DNA of 64,000 bases, taken from the NCBI GenBank assembly GCA_910574865.1, contig CAJTDN010000002.1, forward strand, positions 372,001-436,000, given 5' to 3'. The DNA is from Lachnospiraceae bacterium (GTDB lineage: Bacteria; Bacillota; Clostridia; Lachnospirales; Lachnospiraceae). Position 1 is the stretch's first letter. Every line of letters starts with the position of its first letter. A program made the translations under genes and the position numbers. Of the stretch, positions 34,002-41,784 are shown one piece after another. The notes under the pieces were generated by a model. The model worked only from the letters and a program-made list of their open reading frames with translations, did not search any database and was not told the origin of the DNA.

Positions 34002-34580
34002 TCACAAATGAAGCTTGACCGCCTTCTCCCAGTCCCCGTTATAGTAATTTTCCTTTGATATTTTATAGAAGGTGTATGGATTGCCGCCCATATAGCCCTC
34101 GATAGAATCTGGCATTTTTCTACCGATAAACCAGTCAGGGGTATCCGCAATCAAGTGGAGGTAACTCTTATCAAAATCAATCTCCCCGATTTCAGGACCG
34201 CTCTCCATCGTGTCAATGTTTAAACGGAACACGTCATAAATCCATTCCCCCTTTTCTGTTTTTCGGACATAAAAAGTATAGGTATCATCTATCACGCAGT
34301 TCGCCAACGTATCTTGCCCATAATTCATGATTTCATCCCCCCTGACACCCGTAAGCTCGGTCTTCGTGTCGGTTTCCATGTCCCACAAAAAGAGGGGGGA
34401 ATCATCGTTTTCTATGTCGCGTTCCCCACACAAAAGTTTTCCATCGTACTCGCCAAGGAAATAATAGTGTGGTTCCGAACCCCCGTACCCCGCCGTGGCC
34501 CGCTTTGCCCCGCAGCCGGATAGTAACACAAGGCAACCAAGGCAGATGAATAAAAGATATGGATAAAAATTTTTTCTCAT
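34002..34580 (-). CDS. Hypothetical lipoprotein
   Basis: A 192-residue protein with signal peptide MRKNFYPYLLFICLGCLVLL and lipobox LSGC (Cys23). The mature part is beta-rich and Asp/Tyr-rich (YYFLGEYDGKLLCGERDIE), of the type found beside bacteriocin-export or sensing operons. GGAGG lies 9 bases before the ATG. The family is not recognised. Confidence 0.65.
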   Translation of the reverse strand: MRKNFYPYLLFICLGCLVLLSGCGAKRATAGYGGSEPHYYFLGEYDGKLLCGERDIENDDSPLFLWDMETDTKTELTGVRGDEIMNYGQDTLANCVIDDTYTFYVRKTEKGEWIYDVFRLNIDTMESGPEIGEIDFDKSYLHLIADTPDWFIGRKMPDSIEGYMGGNPYTFYKISKENYYNGDWEKAVKLHL

Positions 34581-34603
34581 GGAAAGTTTCCTCCTTCAAT
34601 CAG

Positions 34604-34632
34604 AATCCCCCGAATCTTCCATCCGGGGGATT
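34604..34632 (-). terminator. Terminator-like hairpin between two secreted-protein genes
   Basis: AATCCCCCG and CGGGGGATT pair exactly around an 11-base loop, 11 bases past the stop of the upstream gene (34643) on the minus strand. The U-tract is poor. Confidence 0.55.
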
Positions 34633-34642
34633 AAAGAACTCA

Positions 34643-35107
34643 TCAATTATATGCATTTGTGTTATATTCCCTATAATCCATGTCATCGGAACCAAGCCCA
34701 TGCCGCCCCACCACCGAAAGGACACTAAACAAGTACGTTGATTTCGTATGCTTGTGCTCATAAGACTCCCCGCGAACATAACCAATCGTACCAAAGGAAT
34801 CCGACGCGGAGTTCCATGTTACAACATCAGCGTAAGCGGAAATAGCCTTTACATTTTGCGCATACTTTTCCATATCCTCTTTAGTTGGAAATCGATAATC
34901 CATAAGACCAAAGCTCGTAGACACTAACGCCCAAGGTCCTCCAAAGTCAGTGACACAAGTGATAAGATACCAGTATCCATTCCTATCTTCCACAACGCCA
35001 CTGAGAAACCCTCTGTTATTGGCCTGGGGAGCAATCAAATCATCCCCCTCCGCAGCCCGCACGGGCAGATGGAAAACAGTACAAAGAACAAGACATAAGG
35101 TTAACAA
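34643..35107 (-). CDS. Hypothetical secreted protein without a clear start
   Basis: A frame of 154 residues beginning with a signal peptide (LTLCLVLCTVFHLPVRA, probably cut before AEGDD) followed by DDLIAPQANNRGFLSGVVEDRNGYWYLIT. The only in-frame start is TTG at 35107; a TAG lies 12 bases further upstream and no ribosome binding site is visible. Signal peptides usually begin with Met-Lys/Arg, so the natural start has probably been lost by mutation (KFCTLL is encoded right after the TAG). It may be a young pseudogene. Confidence 0.45.
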   Translation of the reverse strand: MLTLCLVLCTVFHLPVRAAEGDDLIAPQANNRGFLSGVVEDRNGYWYLITCVTDFGGPWALVSTSFGLMDYRFPTKEDMEKYAQNVKAISAYADVVTWNSASDSFGTIGYVRGESYEHKHTKSTYLFSVLSVVGRHGLGSDDMDYREYNTNAYN

Positions 35108-35304
35108 GGTACAAAATTTCTATAAATTTTAGTATTACTAAACCCGTTCGCGGTCAAAATCCTACCATTCGCGGACACTTTCGCACCGGCTCCTTGTTTC
35201 TGTTATGATAGGAACACAGCAAAGATAGGCCAGGACAGCCGCACCATAAAGTCCCAAGTCTTTGGTACGGCAGTCCTCTAAACAAAGAAAGCGAGGTAAC
35301 GATA

Positions 35305-35481
35305 ATGCGTCATGTATGGATTCGTGGAATCATGGGTTTAATCTGGTTGGGAGCAGCCGTCGTAAGCGGCTTTTCCGGTGGTTTTGAAACGACTCTCCTC
35401 TATCTCGTCCTGGGCGGGGTATTCTTTTATTCTGCCTACGCGACATGGAAAAAGGAAAAAGACGACAAGGGGGACAAGTGA
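35305..35481 (+). CDS. Small membrane protein in an ABC exporter operon
   Basis: A 58-residue protein, MRHVWIRGIMGLIWLGAAVV and onward, with two hydrophobic segments (IMGLIWLGAAVVSGF and TTLLYLVLGGVFFYSAYA) and a charged tail KKEKDDKGDK. GCGAGGT lies before the ATG at 35305. It ends one base before the ABC ATPase start, so it is co-translated with it. Similar small proteins accompany ABC exporters next to AgrC/AgrA-type kinases; the function is unknown. Confidence 0.65.
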   Translation: MRHVWIRGIMGLIWLGAAVVSGFSGGFETTLLYLVLGGVFFYSAYATWKKEKDDKGDK

Positions 35482-35482
35482 C

Positions 35483-36190
35483 ATGGGAAACCCTCTTTTG
35501 ACCGTCAAAAATTTAAGCGCGTGGTACGACCGAGGCAAAATGGTACTGGACGGCTTTTCCCTGGAACTGGCCGCACACGAGGTAGTGGGCTTAATCGGGC
35601 TGAACGGGGCCGGAAAAACAACTTTTTTGAAAATATTATCCGGCCTGCTCCCCTCTTTCCGCGCGGAAAACATCTTGTTTCGCGGCCAACCCGTCAACCT
35701 GCGGAAGCGGGATTTCAAGACCAGCCGCTACACCGTGTTCGCCGAGGATGATTCCTTTCCGTATTTCACGTTCCGGGAATATTTGTCTTACGTCTGTTCT
35801 GCTTATGAGAAAGACATACCCGACGTGTCGGAACTGGTGCACGGGTTTCATTTTGAAAATGATGCCGATACCTTGTTAAAGGACTTGTCAACCGGCAACC
35901 GCAAAAAAGCGTTTTTAATCACAGCTTTTGCCCTGCAACCGGTGCTGCTTTTCCTCGACGAACCGGTCAACGGGCTGGATTTTCAAAGCACGGAATATTT
36001 ATACCAGCAGATTGCAAGATACAAGGAACATGGGACGGTTTTATTTTCCTCCCATGTCCTGGAGAGCATCACGCTCACTTCTGACCGGGTATTCGTTTTG
36101 GAAAATGGGAGCATCCGGCAGACATTCGAACGCGGGCAGATTGATGCCGCGAACATTCGGGAGGCTTTACGTTATGAACATGATATTTAA
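35483..36190 (+). CDS. ABC transporter ATP-binding protein
   Basis: A 235-residue ATPase. Walker A GLNGAGKTT is near residues 39-47, a signature-like LLKDLSTGNRKKAFL near 130, Walker B LLFLDEPVNGLDF near 150, and the H-loop in FSSHVLE near 185. The signature LSTGN differs from the usual LSGGQ, as often in exporters of this type. The ATG at 35483 is one base past the small membrane gene; the longer upstream frame overlaps it and is not used. The permease gene overlaps its last 17 bases. Confidence 0.92.
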   Translation: MGNPLLTVKNLSAWYDRGKMVLDGFSLELAAHEVVGLIGLNGAGKTTFLKILSGLLPSFRAENILFRGQPVNLRKRDFKTSRYTVFAEDDSFPYFTFREYLSYVCSAYEKDIPDVSELVHGFHFENDADTLLKDLSTGNRKKAFLITAFALQPVLLFLDEPVNGLDFQSTEYLYQQIARYKEHGTVLFSSHVLESITLTSDRVFVLENGSIRQTFERGQIDAANIREALRYEHDI

Positions 36191-37388
36191 GGCATTTGCC
36201 AAAAAACTGTTTGGAGTAAAATGCGAGAAATTAAAACGAACCGTCTTTCTCTGCCTAGTCGTATTTTGGGGATTGTACATCGCCGACTGGAAAATAAAAA
36301 TCGCGCCGTCCGTCTTATACCTGATGGCAAGTGCTTTCACCGGCGGCGTGATGTGGCAAGCTCTCACTTCAAAGGACAATGCCGCCAGCATGAAGAACCT
36401 ATTCATGCTGCCGTTTGACCGCCGCAAGTTCGTCTTCTCGTACGTGGCTGCCCTGGGTGCCTATACATTTTTCACAAAAACAGTGATGCTCCTGGCCGTC
36501 GTATGGGCCGTGGCCGCCTGGAATCCCGTGGAAATCCTTGCAAGTATCCTTTGCGCGACAAACGCCGTCCTGATGGCCGCCGTCATGTATGTCTTTCGGA
36601 AATATTGGTATGTGGGCGTTCCTTGGGCTGCCATCGCGATAATCGTCATCTTATTTTCAGGAAACATGCCATGGTTCGTGCCATTTTGTGTTGCCAACGC
36701 CGTCTTGGCATTCCTGCTTTTGCAAAATGCCGACGCTTATTCCTTTTACCCGCAAGAGAGCGGACTCGGCCACGCTGGGAAAAAGCATGTACGCCATTCC
36801 GTTTGGCGGTACTTTTTCCGGTATATGAAATGCCACAAGAATTATTTGGCAAACACCGCCATCATGTGGTGCGTGGGTCTCGTGTTACCGCTCTTTTTCA
36901 GACAAGTGTGGGGATCGTTTGCCGCGTTCATCGGCTTTGCCATCCTCTCCCTGAACACGCCGGTCTGCATCCTGCTGTCTTGTGAACCGGCACTGGAACA
37001 AGCCGTCCGCTTCCTGCCCGGCCAGAAAAAAGCGTTTTGCATCCCCTATTGCCTATTCATTTTTTCCTGCAACATGATTGCCAACGCAATCTACCTCTGC
37101 AGCACGCAACTTTTAAATGGAGGCGTTACACCCGCGACAGTAGCGGCAGCCCTTTTCTTCGCCCTGCAAAGCGCGGTTTGCTCCGTCTTGTTGGAGTGGT
37201 TCTATCCCATCAGGGGCTGGAAAATCGAAAGCGACCTCTGGCACCACCCACGAAAATACGCCGTCCCGGCAGGCTTGCTGCTGCTCGCGGGCGCGGTCGG
37301 GACATGGCCGGCACTGGTGCCCGTGCTGACGGGCTTGCTGGCCACGGAAGTCATCATATTGCTTGTCGGATGTTGGAACTCGGATTAA
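36174..37388 (+). CDS. ABC-type exporter membrane subunit
   Basis: A 404-residue polytopic protein with about ten hydrophobic segments. GGGAGG lies 9 bases before the ATG at 36174, within the end of the ATPase gene; the 17-base overlap indicates coupled translation. FKAFAKKLFGVKCEKLKR at the start is cytoplasmic. MWQALTSKDNAASMKNLFMLPFDRRKFVFSYVAAL resembles ABC-2 permeases that move peptides or lipids. The substrate is unknown. Confidence 0.8.
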   Translation: MNMIFKAFAKKLFGVKCEKLKRTVFLCLVVFWGLYIADWKIKIAPSVLYLMASAFTGGVMWQALTSKDNAASMKNLFMLPFDRRKFVFSYVAALGAYTFFTKTVMLLAVVWAVAAWNPVEILASILCATNAVLMAAVMYVFRKYWYVGVPWAAIAIIVILFSGNMPWFVPFCVANAVLAFLLLQNADAYSFYPQESGLGHAGKKHVRHSVWRYFFRYMKCHKNYLANTAIMWCVGLVLPLFFRQVWGSFAAFIGFAILSLNTPVCILLSCEPALEQAVRFLPGQKKAFCIPYCLFIFSCNMIANAIYLCSTQLLNGGVTPATVAAALFFALQSAVCSVLLEWFYPIRGWKIESDLWHHPRKYAVPAGLLLLAGAVGTWPALVPVLTGLLATEVIILLVGCWNSD

Positions 37389-37409
37389 AGATTGTTAATT
37401 TATATTTCG

Positions 37410-37433
37410 TATCGGGTGCATATGCGCCCGATA
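37410..37433 (+). terminator. Palindrome after the ABC exporter operon
   Basis: TATCGGGTGCAT and ATGCGCCCGATA are complementary with one G-U pair, 21 bases past the permease stop. There is no U-tract, so termination is uncertain. Confidence 0.4.
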
Positions 37434-37491
37434 GCCACGCGCCGGGGAACGGATGGGAAAAATTAAAGAGCACATGAAGATTCCTCCCTTG

Positions 37492-37600
37492 TAAAAGGGG
37501 CTGTCGGGTAATGCAGAAAACCCACAATATATGGCGGCGAATCCAGATGCGCCACGGCATATATCGTGGGCCTGCAGTCATTTCCCGACAGCCCCTTTTA
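37492..37600. repeat. 109-bp long hairpin repeat
   Basis: TAAAAGGGGCTGTCGGG at the left end pairs exactly with CCCGACAGCCCCTTTTA at the right. Pairing continues inward imperfectly (CCCACAATATATGGC with GCATATATCGTGGG). The sequence has no coding content and could form a single long stem. It looks like a MITE or the joined ends of an insertion sequence. Confidence 0.6.
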
Positions 37601-37629
37601 GGTTCGCGCTTCGAGTGGCGAAACACTCG

Positions 37630-37703
37630 CTTATAACTGTCTCACTCAGGGCCGAGATATGCCCACTCATAACTGTCTCCGTTAAAGGTCGAGATATACC
37701 TAC
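37630..37703. repeat. Degenerate direct repeat in a gene-free stretch
   Basis: Two copies of about 36 bases, each with ATAACTGTCTC and then CGAGATAT, follow one another in the gene-free interval 37389-38155. A 17-base palindrome CCATATTCGGAATATGG lies further on near 37743. No coding sequence or RNA gene is recognised here. Confidence 0.4.
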
Positions 37704-37910
37704 TGTTAAAGCCAATGGCATTAACCTACACATAGCATACCCCCATATTCGGAATATGGCAACTGCTTTTTGGATTTTTCCCGATTCTCCCCCCGATTCT
37801 ACTGCCAGTCGGTTGCCATTTTCCCGCCCGGACGTTATAATCGTATTGTATCGGGAGCAAAATCCGTTTTGCCCCCATGATACCCACGGGTTGATACGCG
37901 CTTCGCGCCC

Positions 37911-38074
37911 TAGTGTAGTGACCAATTTATTTTCAGCCAAATGACGATGGATATTTCCGCATCGACAAGGCGGTCGATTGAGGCGATGCGGTGGCATCGG
38001 CGATTGAGACCAACGCAGTTCGATGCGAAAATAGACAAGTCAGTTTGGCGAAATATAAATAGGTCACTACACTA
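37911..38074. mobile_element. 164-bp MITE-like element
   Basis: TAGTGTAGTGACCAATTTAT at the left end and the complement of ATAAATAGGTCACTACACTA at the right give terminal inverted repeats of about 30 bases with few mismatches, continuing to CAGCCAAA/TTTGGCG. The ends are TA, so the target duplication may again be TA. The interior is non-coding and partly self-complementary (CCGCATCG/CGATGCGG). It differs from the 275-bp family. Confidence 0.65.
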
Positions 38075-38155
38075 GTATCTTGTCCCATTGACTTTCAGCA
38101 AAACGGCGCAAGACACGAACGCGTTTCACATACGAAAACAGAAAGCAGGTGACCC

Positions 38156-38932
38156 ATGATGTTTGAAATCGACAAGACCGTTTTCGGGGAATTTCTCGCA
38201 AGCCGACGAAAGGAAAAGGGATACACGCAAAAAGACCTTGCCGCGAAACTATTCGTCTCGGACAAGGCCGTCAGCAAATGGGAGCGGGGCCTTAGCATGC
38301 CCGACATTTCCCTCTTGATTCCCCTGGCGGAGCTATTGGACGTGACCGTCACGGAATTATTGGAAGGGAGGAAGTTGGAAAATGCCACGGAAATGGACAC
38401 GACCCAGGTGGAAGTGCTCGTGAAAAAGGTGTTGAAATTCTCGGAAGAGACCCCCGAGCAGAAACGCGCGCGGCAAACGAAGCATTTTATCATTTTCGGC
38501 GGCTGCACGCTCCTCTCGGTACTGGAGCTTTTCGCCGCCATATGGTATCTGGCCGCGGCCGGGGTAAACCACCTCTCTACCAACCTGCTCGTGATGGAGC
38601 TGTTAAGCTTCATCTTCGGTATTTACTTCTGGTTCTTCATGAAAGAACGGCTGCCGGCCTACTACGATGAAAACAAAATCAACGCGTATTCCGACGGCAT
38701 TTTCCGCATAAACATGCCCGGCGTGGCTTTCAACAACCGCAACTGGCCCTACATCGTGAAATGCGGGCGGGCGTGGACCGCCGTGACCCTGCTCACCGTC
38801 CCGTTGGCCGTCCTCGTGTCGTCCACCACACACGATTTCTGGCAGAACAACGCGTTCTGGATGGGGGTGCTGGTCGTCTACCTGCTGACGCTCTTCCTCC
38901 CCATGTATGTCGTGGGACGGAAATATTCATAG
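38156..38932 (+). CDS. XRE-family regulator with C-terminal membrane segments
   Basis: A 258-residue protein. Residues about 8-65 are an XRE helix-turn-helix: LASRRKEKGYTQKDLAAKLFVSDKAVSKWERGLSMPD. A charged linker follows, then four to five hydrophobic segments (ILFGGCTLLSVLELFAAIWYLAA type) from about residue 105 onward. Membrane-bound XRE proteins of this kind occur beside ABC exporters and are thought to sense membrane or peptide stress. AGCAGGTGACCC precedes two tandem ATGs; the first is used. Confidence 0.88.
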   Translation: MMFEIDKTVFGEFLASRRKEKGYTQKDLAAKLFVSDKAVSKWERGLSMPDISLLIPLAELLDVTVTELLEGRKLENATEMDTTQVEVLVKKVLKFSEETPEQKRARQTKHFIIFGGCTLLSVLELFAAIWYLAAAGVNHLSTNLLVMELLSFIFGIYFWFFMKERLPAYYDENKINAYSDGIFRINMPGVAFNNRNWPYIVKCGRAWTAVTLLTVPLAVLVSSTTHDFWQNNAFWMGVLVVYLLTLFLPMYVVGRKYS

Positions 38933-38973
38933 AACGGGATATTCCTTATTGATTTCATCATGGTTTTGCGTTA

Positions 38974-39017
38974 GCGTCGGTGTACAGAAGGCAACACGGT
39001 CGATGAAGGGCATATTT
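38974..39017. mobile_element. 275-bp MITE, copy 3, end fragment
   Basis: GCGTCGGTGTACAGAAGGCA followed by ACACGGTCGATGAAGGGCATATTT is the right end of the MITE in inverted orientation, preceded by TA at 38972-38973. Only about 44 bases remain; the match ends before the right hairpin closes. The rest was deleted before the glycan-cluster gene at 39039. Confidence 0.8.
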
Positions 39018-39038
39018 TTTCCAAATAATCAACAGCAA

Positions 39039-40373
39039 TCAGGCTCCCCCGAAGAACCACACGGAAAGCTTGTGCACCGCCCCCGATATGATGACGTCGT
39101 AAAACGGGGTCAAAAACATGGGGTACAAAAGCACCACCATGGGGACGGGCACCTTACCCTTGACGTCCTCCTTCGTCTCCTCCACCTGGTCGGCCACCAC
39201 CGTGTCCCCCATCGCCATAAACATCATGACCATGCTGATATAATAGTAGAAAATGCGAAACATGTAGCGGCCGTAATCCACCTTCAAAATCATTTCCGGC
39301 AGCACCGTCGCCACGCCGACAAAAAGCACCAGATAGGCGAAACGGCGCGCCGCGTCTTTCTGCCCGGACAAGGCGTTATCACCCCCCGCCGTTTTTTTGC
39401 CCTTGCCAATCAATTTTTTAAAAAAGGACAAGCCGATGACGATGTATGTGGAAAACAAAAGCAACGCCGTCGGAAATTCCTTATAATTGAACACGTGGTA
39501 CTCCCACTCTTCCTCGAACACGTCCTTTCCAAGTATCTCATGGTTCAAAAGCGAGGTGGCGTAGCCCTTCCCATCCTCCGACAAGGCCTTGGCCGATGCC
39601 ACCACCTCGTCAAAAATTTCCGGGCCGTTGACATGGCTGAACAATTCAAAATACAAAAACAACACGGAAATGCTCAAAAACGTCAAGGCAAAAATCACGA
39701 TGTATTTCTTCCGTTTCTTTCCCCGGCACGTCAAAATCTTGTAAAACAACGGCACGAGCATCAAATTCGCACTGACGAACACGAACCCCTGGTGAATCAT
39801 CACACAAATGATGGAAAACGGTATCACCAGCCACTCCCATTTTTCCTCGACGAGAAGAATCATCCCCAAGGTCGTCAAAATCATCAAATACACGTCCAGC
39901 CGCCCGAACAATTCGTCCGACCAAAACATTTGGAAGGCAAACACGCCCAAAAAACAAATCAGGTAACGCATGTTATGCTCGTCCTTCTCCCGGCAACGCT
40001 TTAGGCAAACCGCAAACAGAACGAACAATAATGCCAGGTACAAAACGGTGGACCATAGGCTGAACGTATAAAGCGACCGATAATTCATCAGGTTTTTCGA
40101 GGTCAAACCGTCAAAAAACGCCCACAGCGTCCCCATCAGGCCGCGCGAAATAAAGCCATATTTGTAGGACAAGGCAAACGGCGTCGTATTGTGCATGCTC
40201 ATCTCGAACGAAAAATAACGCACCGAACTGGAAGCCGCAAAAACCGCCAGTACCGCCAAAAATGCCGCGTTTTGAGTTTTGGCACATTTCATTTTGCGAT
40301 TTTTCTCCTTGCCACTTTCATTCTGGCCATTTCTATCGACACCACTTTCACCCTTGCCATGCCTTCCTCCCAT
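39039..40373 (-). CDS. Polytopic membrane protein, paralogue 3 of a tandem family (EpsG/GT-C-like)
   Basis: A 444-residue protein with about ten membrane segments and a Lys/Gly/Asn-rich cytoplasmic N-terminal tail. Motifs shared with its two upstream neighbours are NTTPFALSYKYGFISRGLMGT near 60-80, FGRLDVYLM near 180, MIHQGFVF near 210, LFSHVNGPEIF near 265, NHEILG near 295 and KVDYGRYMF near 370. The layout of loop-borne Asp, Arg and His between membrane helices recalls EpsG-like polysaccharide polymerases and GT-C glycosyltransferases, but no named family is certain. AAAGGAG lies 5-6 bases before the ATG. Antisense frames in this gene are shadows. Confidence 0.75.
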   Translation of the reverse strand: MGGRHGKGESGVDRNGQNESGKEKNRKMKCAKTQNAAFLAVLAVFAASSSVRYFSFEMSMHNTTPFALSYKYGFISRGLMGTLWAFFDGLTSKNLMNYRSLYTFSLWSTVLYLALLFVLFAVCLKRCREKDEHNMRYLICFLGVFAFQMFWSDELFGRLDVYLMILTTLGMILLVEEKWEWLVIPFSIICVMIHQGFVFVSANLMLVPLFYKILTCRGKKRKKYIVIFALTFLSISVLFLYFELFSHVNGPEIFDEVVASAKALSEDGKGYATSLLNHEILGKDVFEEEWEYHVFNYKEFPTALLLFSTYIVIGLSFFKKLIGKGKKTAGGDNALSGQKDAARRFAYLVLFVGVATVLPEMILKVDYGRYMFRIFYYYISMVMMFMAMGDTVVADQVEETKEDVKGKVPVPMVVLLYPMFLTPFYDVIISGAVHKLSVWFFGGA

Positions 40374-40413
40374 TTCTTCTCCTTTCCGCGCCTTCCCCCG
40401 CTCGACTTTTGCC

Positions 40414-41766
40414 CTACCACAAATGCAAAAACGCCTCGTTAATCGGATTGCTGATATTTTTCAAAAACCCGCAGATGTGCACGTCCCAGAATGGCATGAA
40501 CAGCACCGCGTACAGCAAAAGCAGCATCGACCAACTGTATGTTTCCCGTACCCGGGCCATCAAGCCGAACAACTGCGCCTCCACGACTTTGTCGCCCATC
40601 GCCACCAGCGTCAGCACGATGATTACGTAATAGATGATGACGGCAAAAAACCACCGTCCATAATCCACCTTGCACACAAACAACGGCAATATCGTAAACG
40701 CCCCCCACGCCACGATTCGATATTTCCATTTTGCCGCCTTGTCCTTCGCCTGTGAAAGAATGCCCCGCATCAGCTTCACGCCAAGCACGATATAGGGCGA
40801 AACCAACAGCAAAAAGACGGGCGTTTCAATCCAGTTTTGCACGTGCAGCGGCCACTCCTGCGCCGAGAAGCCCGTCCCCAGCAATTCCCGCGCGATGAGC
40901 GTCTCGTCATATTTTCCCTTGTAAGAAAGCTTCTTCGCCATGGCCGCGACCGCTTCACAAAGCGAATCTGCGTCCCCCCGCAGGTCCAATCCCCTTTGGA
41001 AAAGCCATGAAAACCAGAAAAACAACAGAACTGCCACCACCAGGCTTACCCCCGCCAGAATCCAGTACGTGCGCCGCGCCCTTCCCTCGACAGACAATGC
41101 CTGGTACGCCAGCAGCACCAACACAAGGTTCATATAGAGGAACATATAATCCTGGTGCACCAACATTCCCAGCATCGACAACGGCACCGCCAGCCACCGC
41201 CTCTTTCCCTTGACGAAGGCCACGGCACAGATGAGGCTAAAAGCCAACATGTACATGTCAAGCCGGCCAAACTGGCGTTTGGAAAAAAACATTGATATCG
41301 TCAGCAAGGCACAAAACAAAATCACATATTCCAAATCTTGTAAATGCCGCTCCTGGCATCGTTTCAAACACAACCAGAAAAAATAAAATAGAACCAAATG
41401 AAATAGTATGGTTGCTATAAGTGAAAAATTCATGACAGCCTCATACTTCATCATATGAAACGGCATGATTTGATTGAGAAGCTGGTACAGCGTGCCGACA
41501 AGCCCCTGGGGAAGGAATCCATATTTGTAAGAAAAGGCCAGCGCCGTCGAATTACACGGGTTCACCTTCTCGTCATAGAAGCGCAAAAACATCCCGAACG
41601 AGACCACCAGCAACACCAGCATGTACCTGACCCTTGCCCGCCCCAAAGGGGACGCGTCTAGATGCCGCTTCCAGCCCATGTTGAAACGTTTCTTCCTGCC
41701 CACATCGAACGCCTTCCCTTCCATGCCAAAACGCCTCCTGGCTCCCACATCCTCCGTCCTCTTCAT
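40414..41766 (-). CDS. Polytopic membrane protein, paralogue 2 of a tandem family (EpsG/GT-C-like)
   Basis: A 450-residue paralogue with about ten membrane segments. It has NSTALAFSYKYGFLPQGLVGT near 70-90, FGRLDMYML near 190, MLVHQDYMFLYMN near 220 and KVDYGRWFF near 385. It lacks the LFSHVNG motif of the other two (LFQRGLDLRGD instead) and is the most divergent. The first 45 residues are basic with repeated RRFGMEGK/KRFNMGWK units. AGGAAGGAG lies upstream of the ATG at 41766. Spacing to the next gene is about 40 bp. Confidence 0.75.
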   Translation of the reverse strand: MKRTEDVGARRRFGMEGKAFDVGRKKRFNMGWKRHLDASPLGRARVRYMLVLLVVSFGMFLRFYDEKVNPCNSTALAFSYKYGFLPQGLVGTLYQLLNQIMPFHMMKYEAVMNFSLIATILFHLVLFYFFWLCLKRCQERHLQDLEYVILFCALLTISMFFSKRQFGRLDMYMLAFSLICAVAFVKGKRRWLAVPLSMLGMLVHQDYMFLYMNLVLVLLAYQALSVEGRARRTYWILAGVSLVVAVLLFFWFSWLFQRGLDLRGDADSLCEAVAAMAKKLSYKGKYDETLIARELLGTGFSAQEWPLHVQNWIETPVFLLLVSPYIVLGVKLMRGILSQAKDKAAKWKYRIVAWGAFTILPLFVCKVDYGRWFFAVIIYYVIIVLTLVAMGDKVVEAQLFGLMARVRETYSWSMLLLLYAVLFMPFWDVHICGFLKNISNPINEAFLHLW

Positions 41767-41784
41767 GGATTATCGTCTCCTTCC

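Noticed and set aside
34900-35300. Riboswitch or tRNA in the space before the small membrane gene
   Set aside because: No cloverleaf, T-box or known riboswitch core could be recognised by reading; only weak hairpins are present.
38907-40004. Plus-strand open frame of 365 codons
   Set aside because: Antisense to a tandem-family membrane gene and rich in His/Gln, typical of the complement of membrane-protein codons; it starts in the MITE fragment region.
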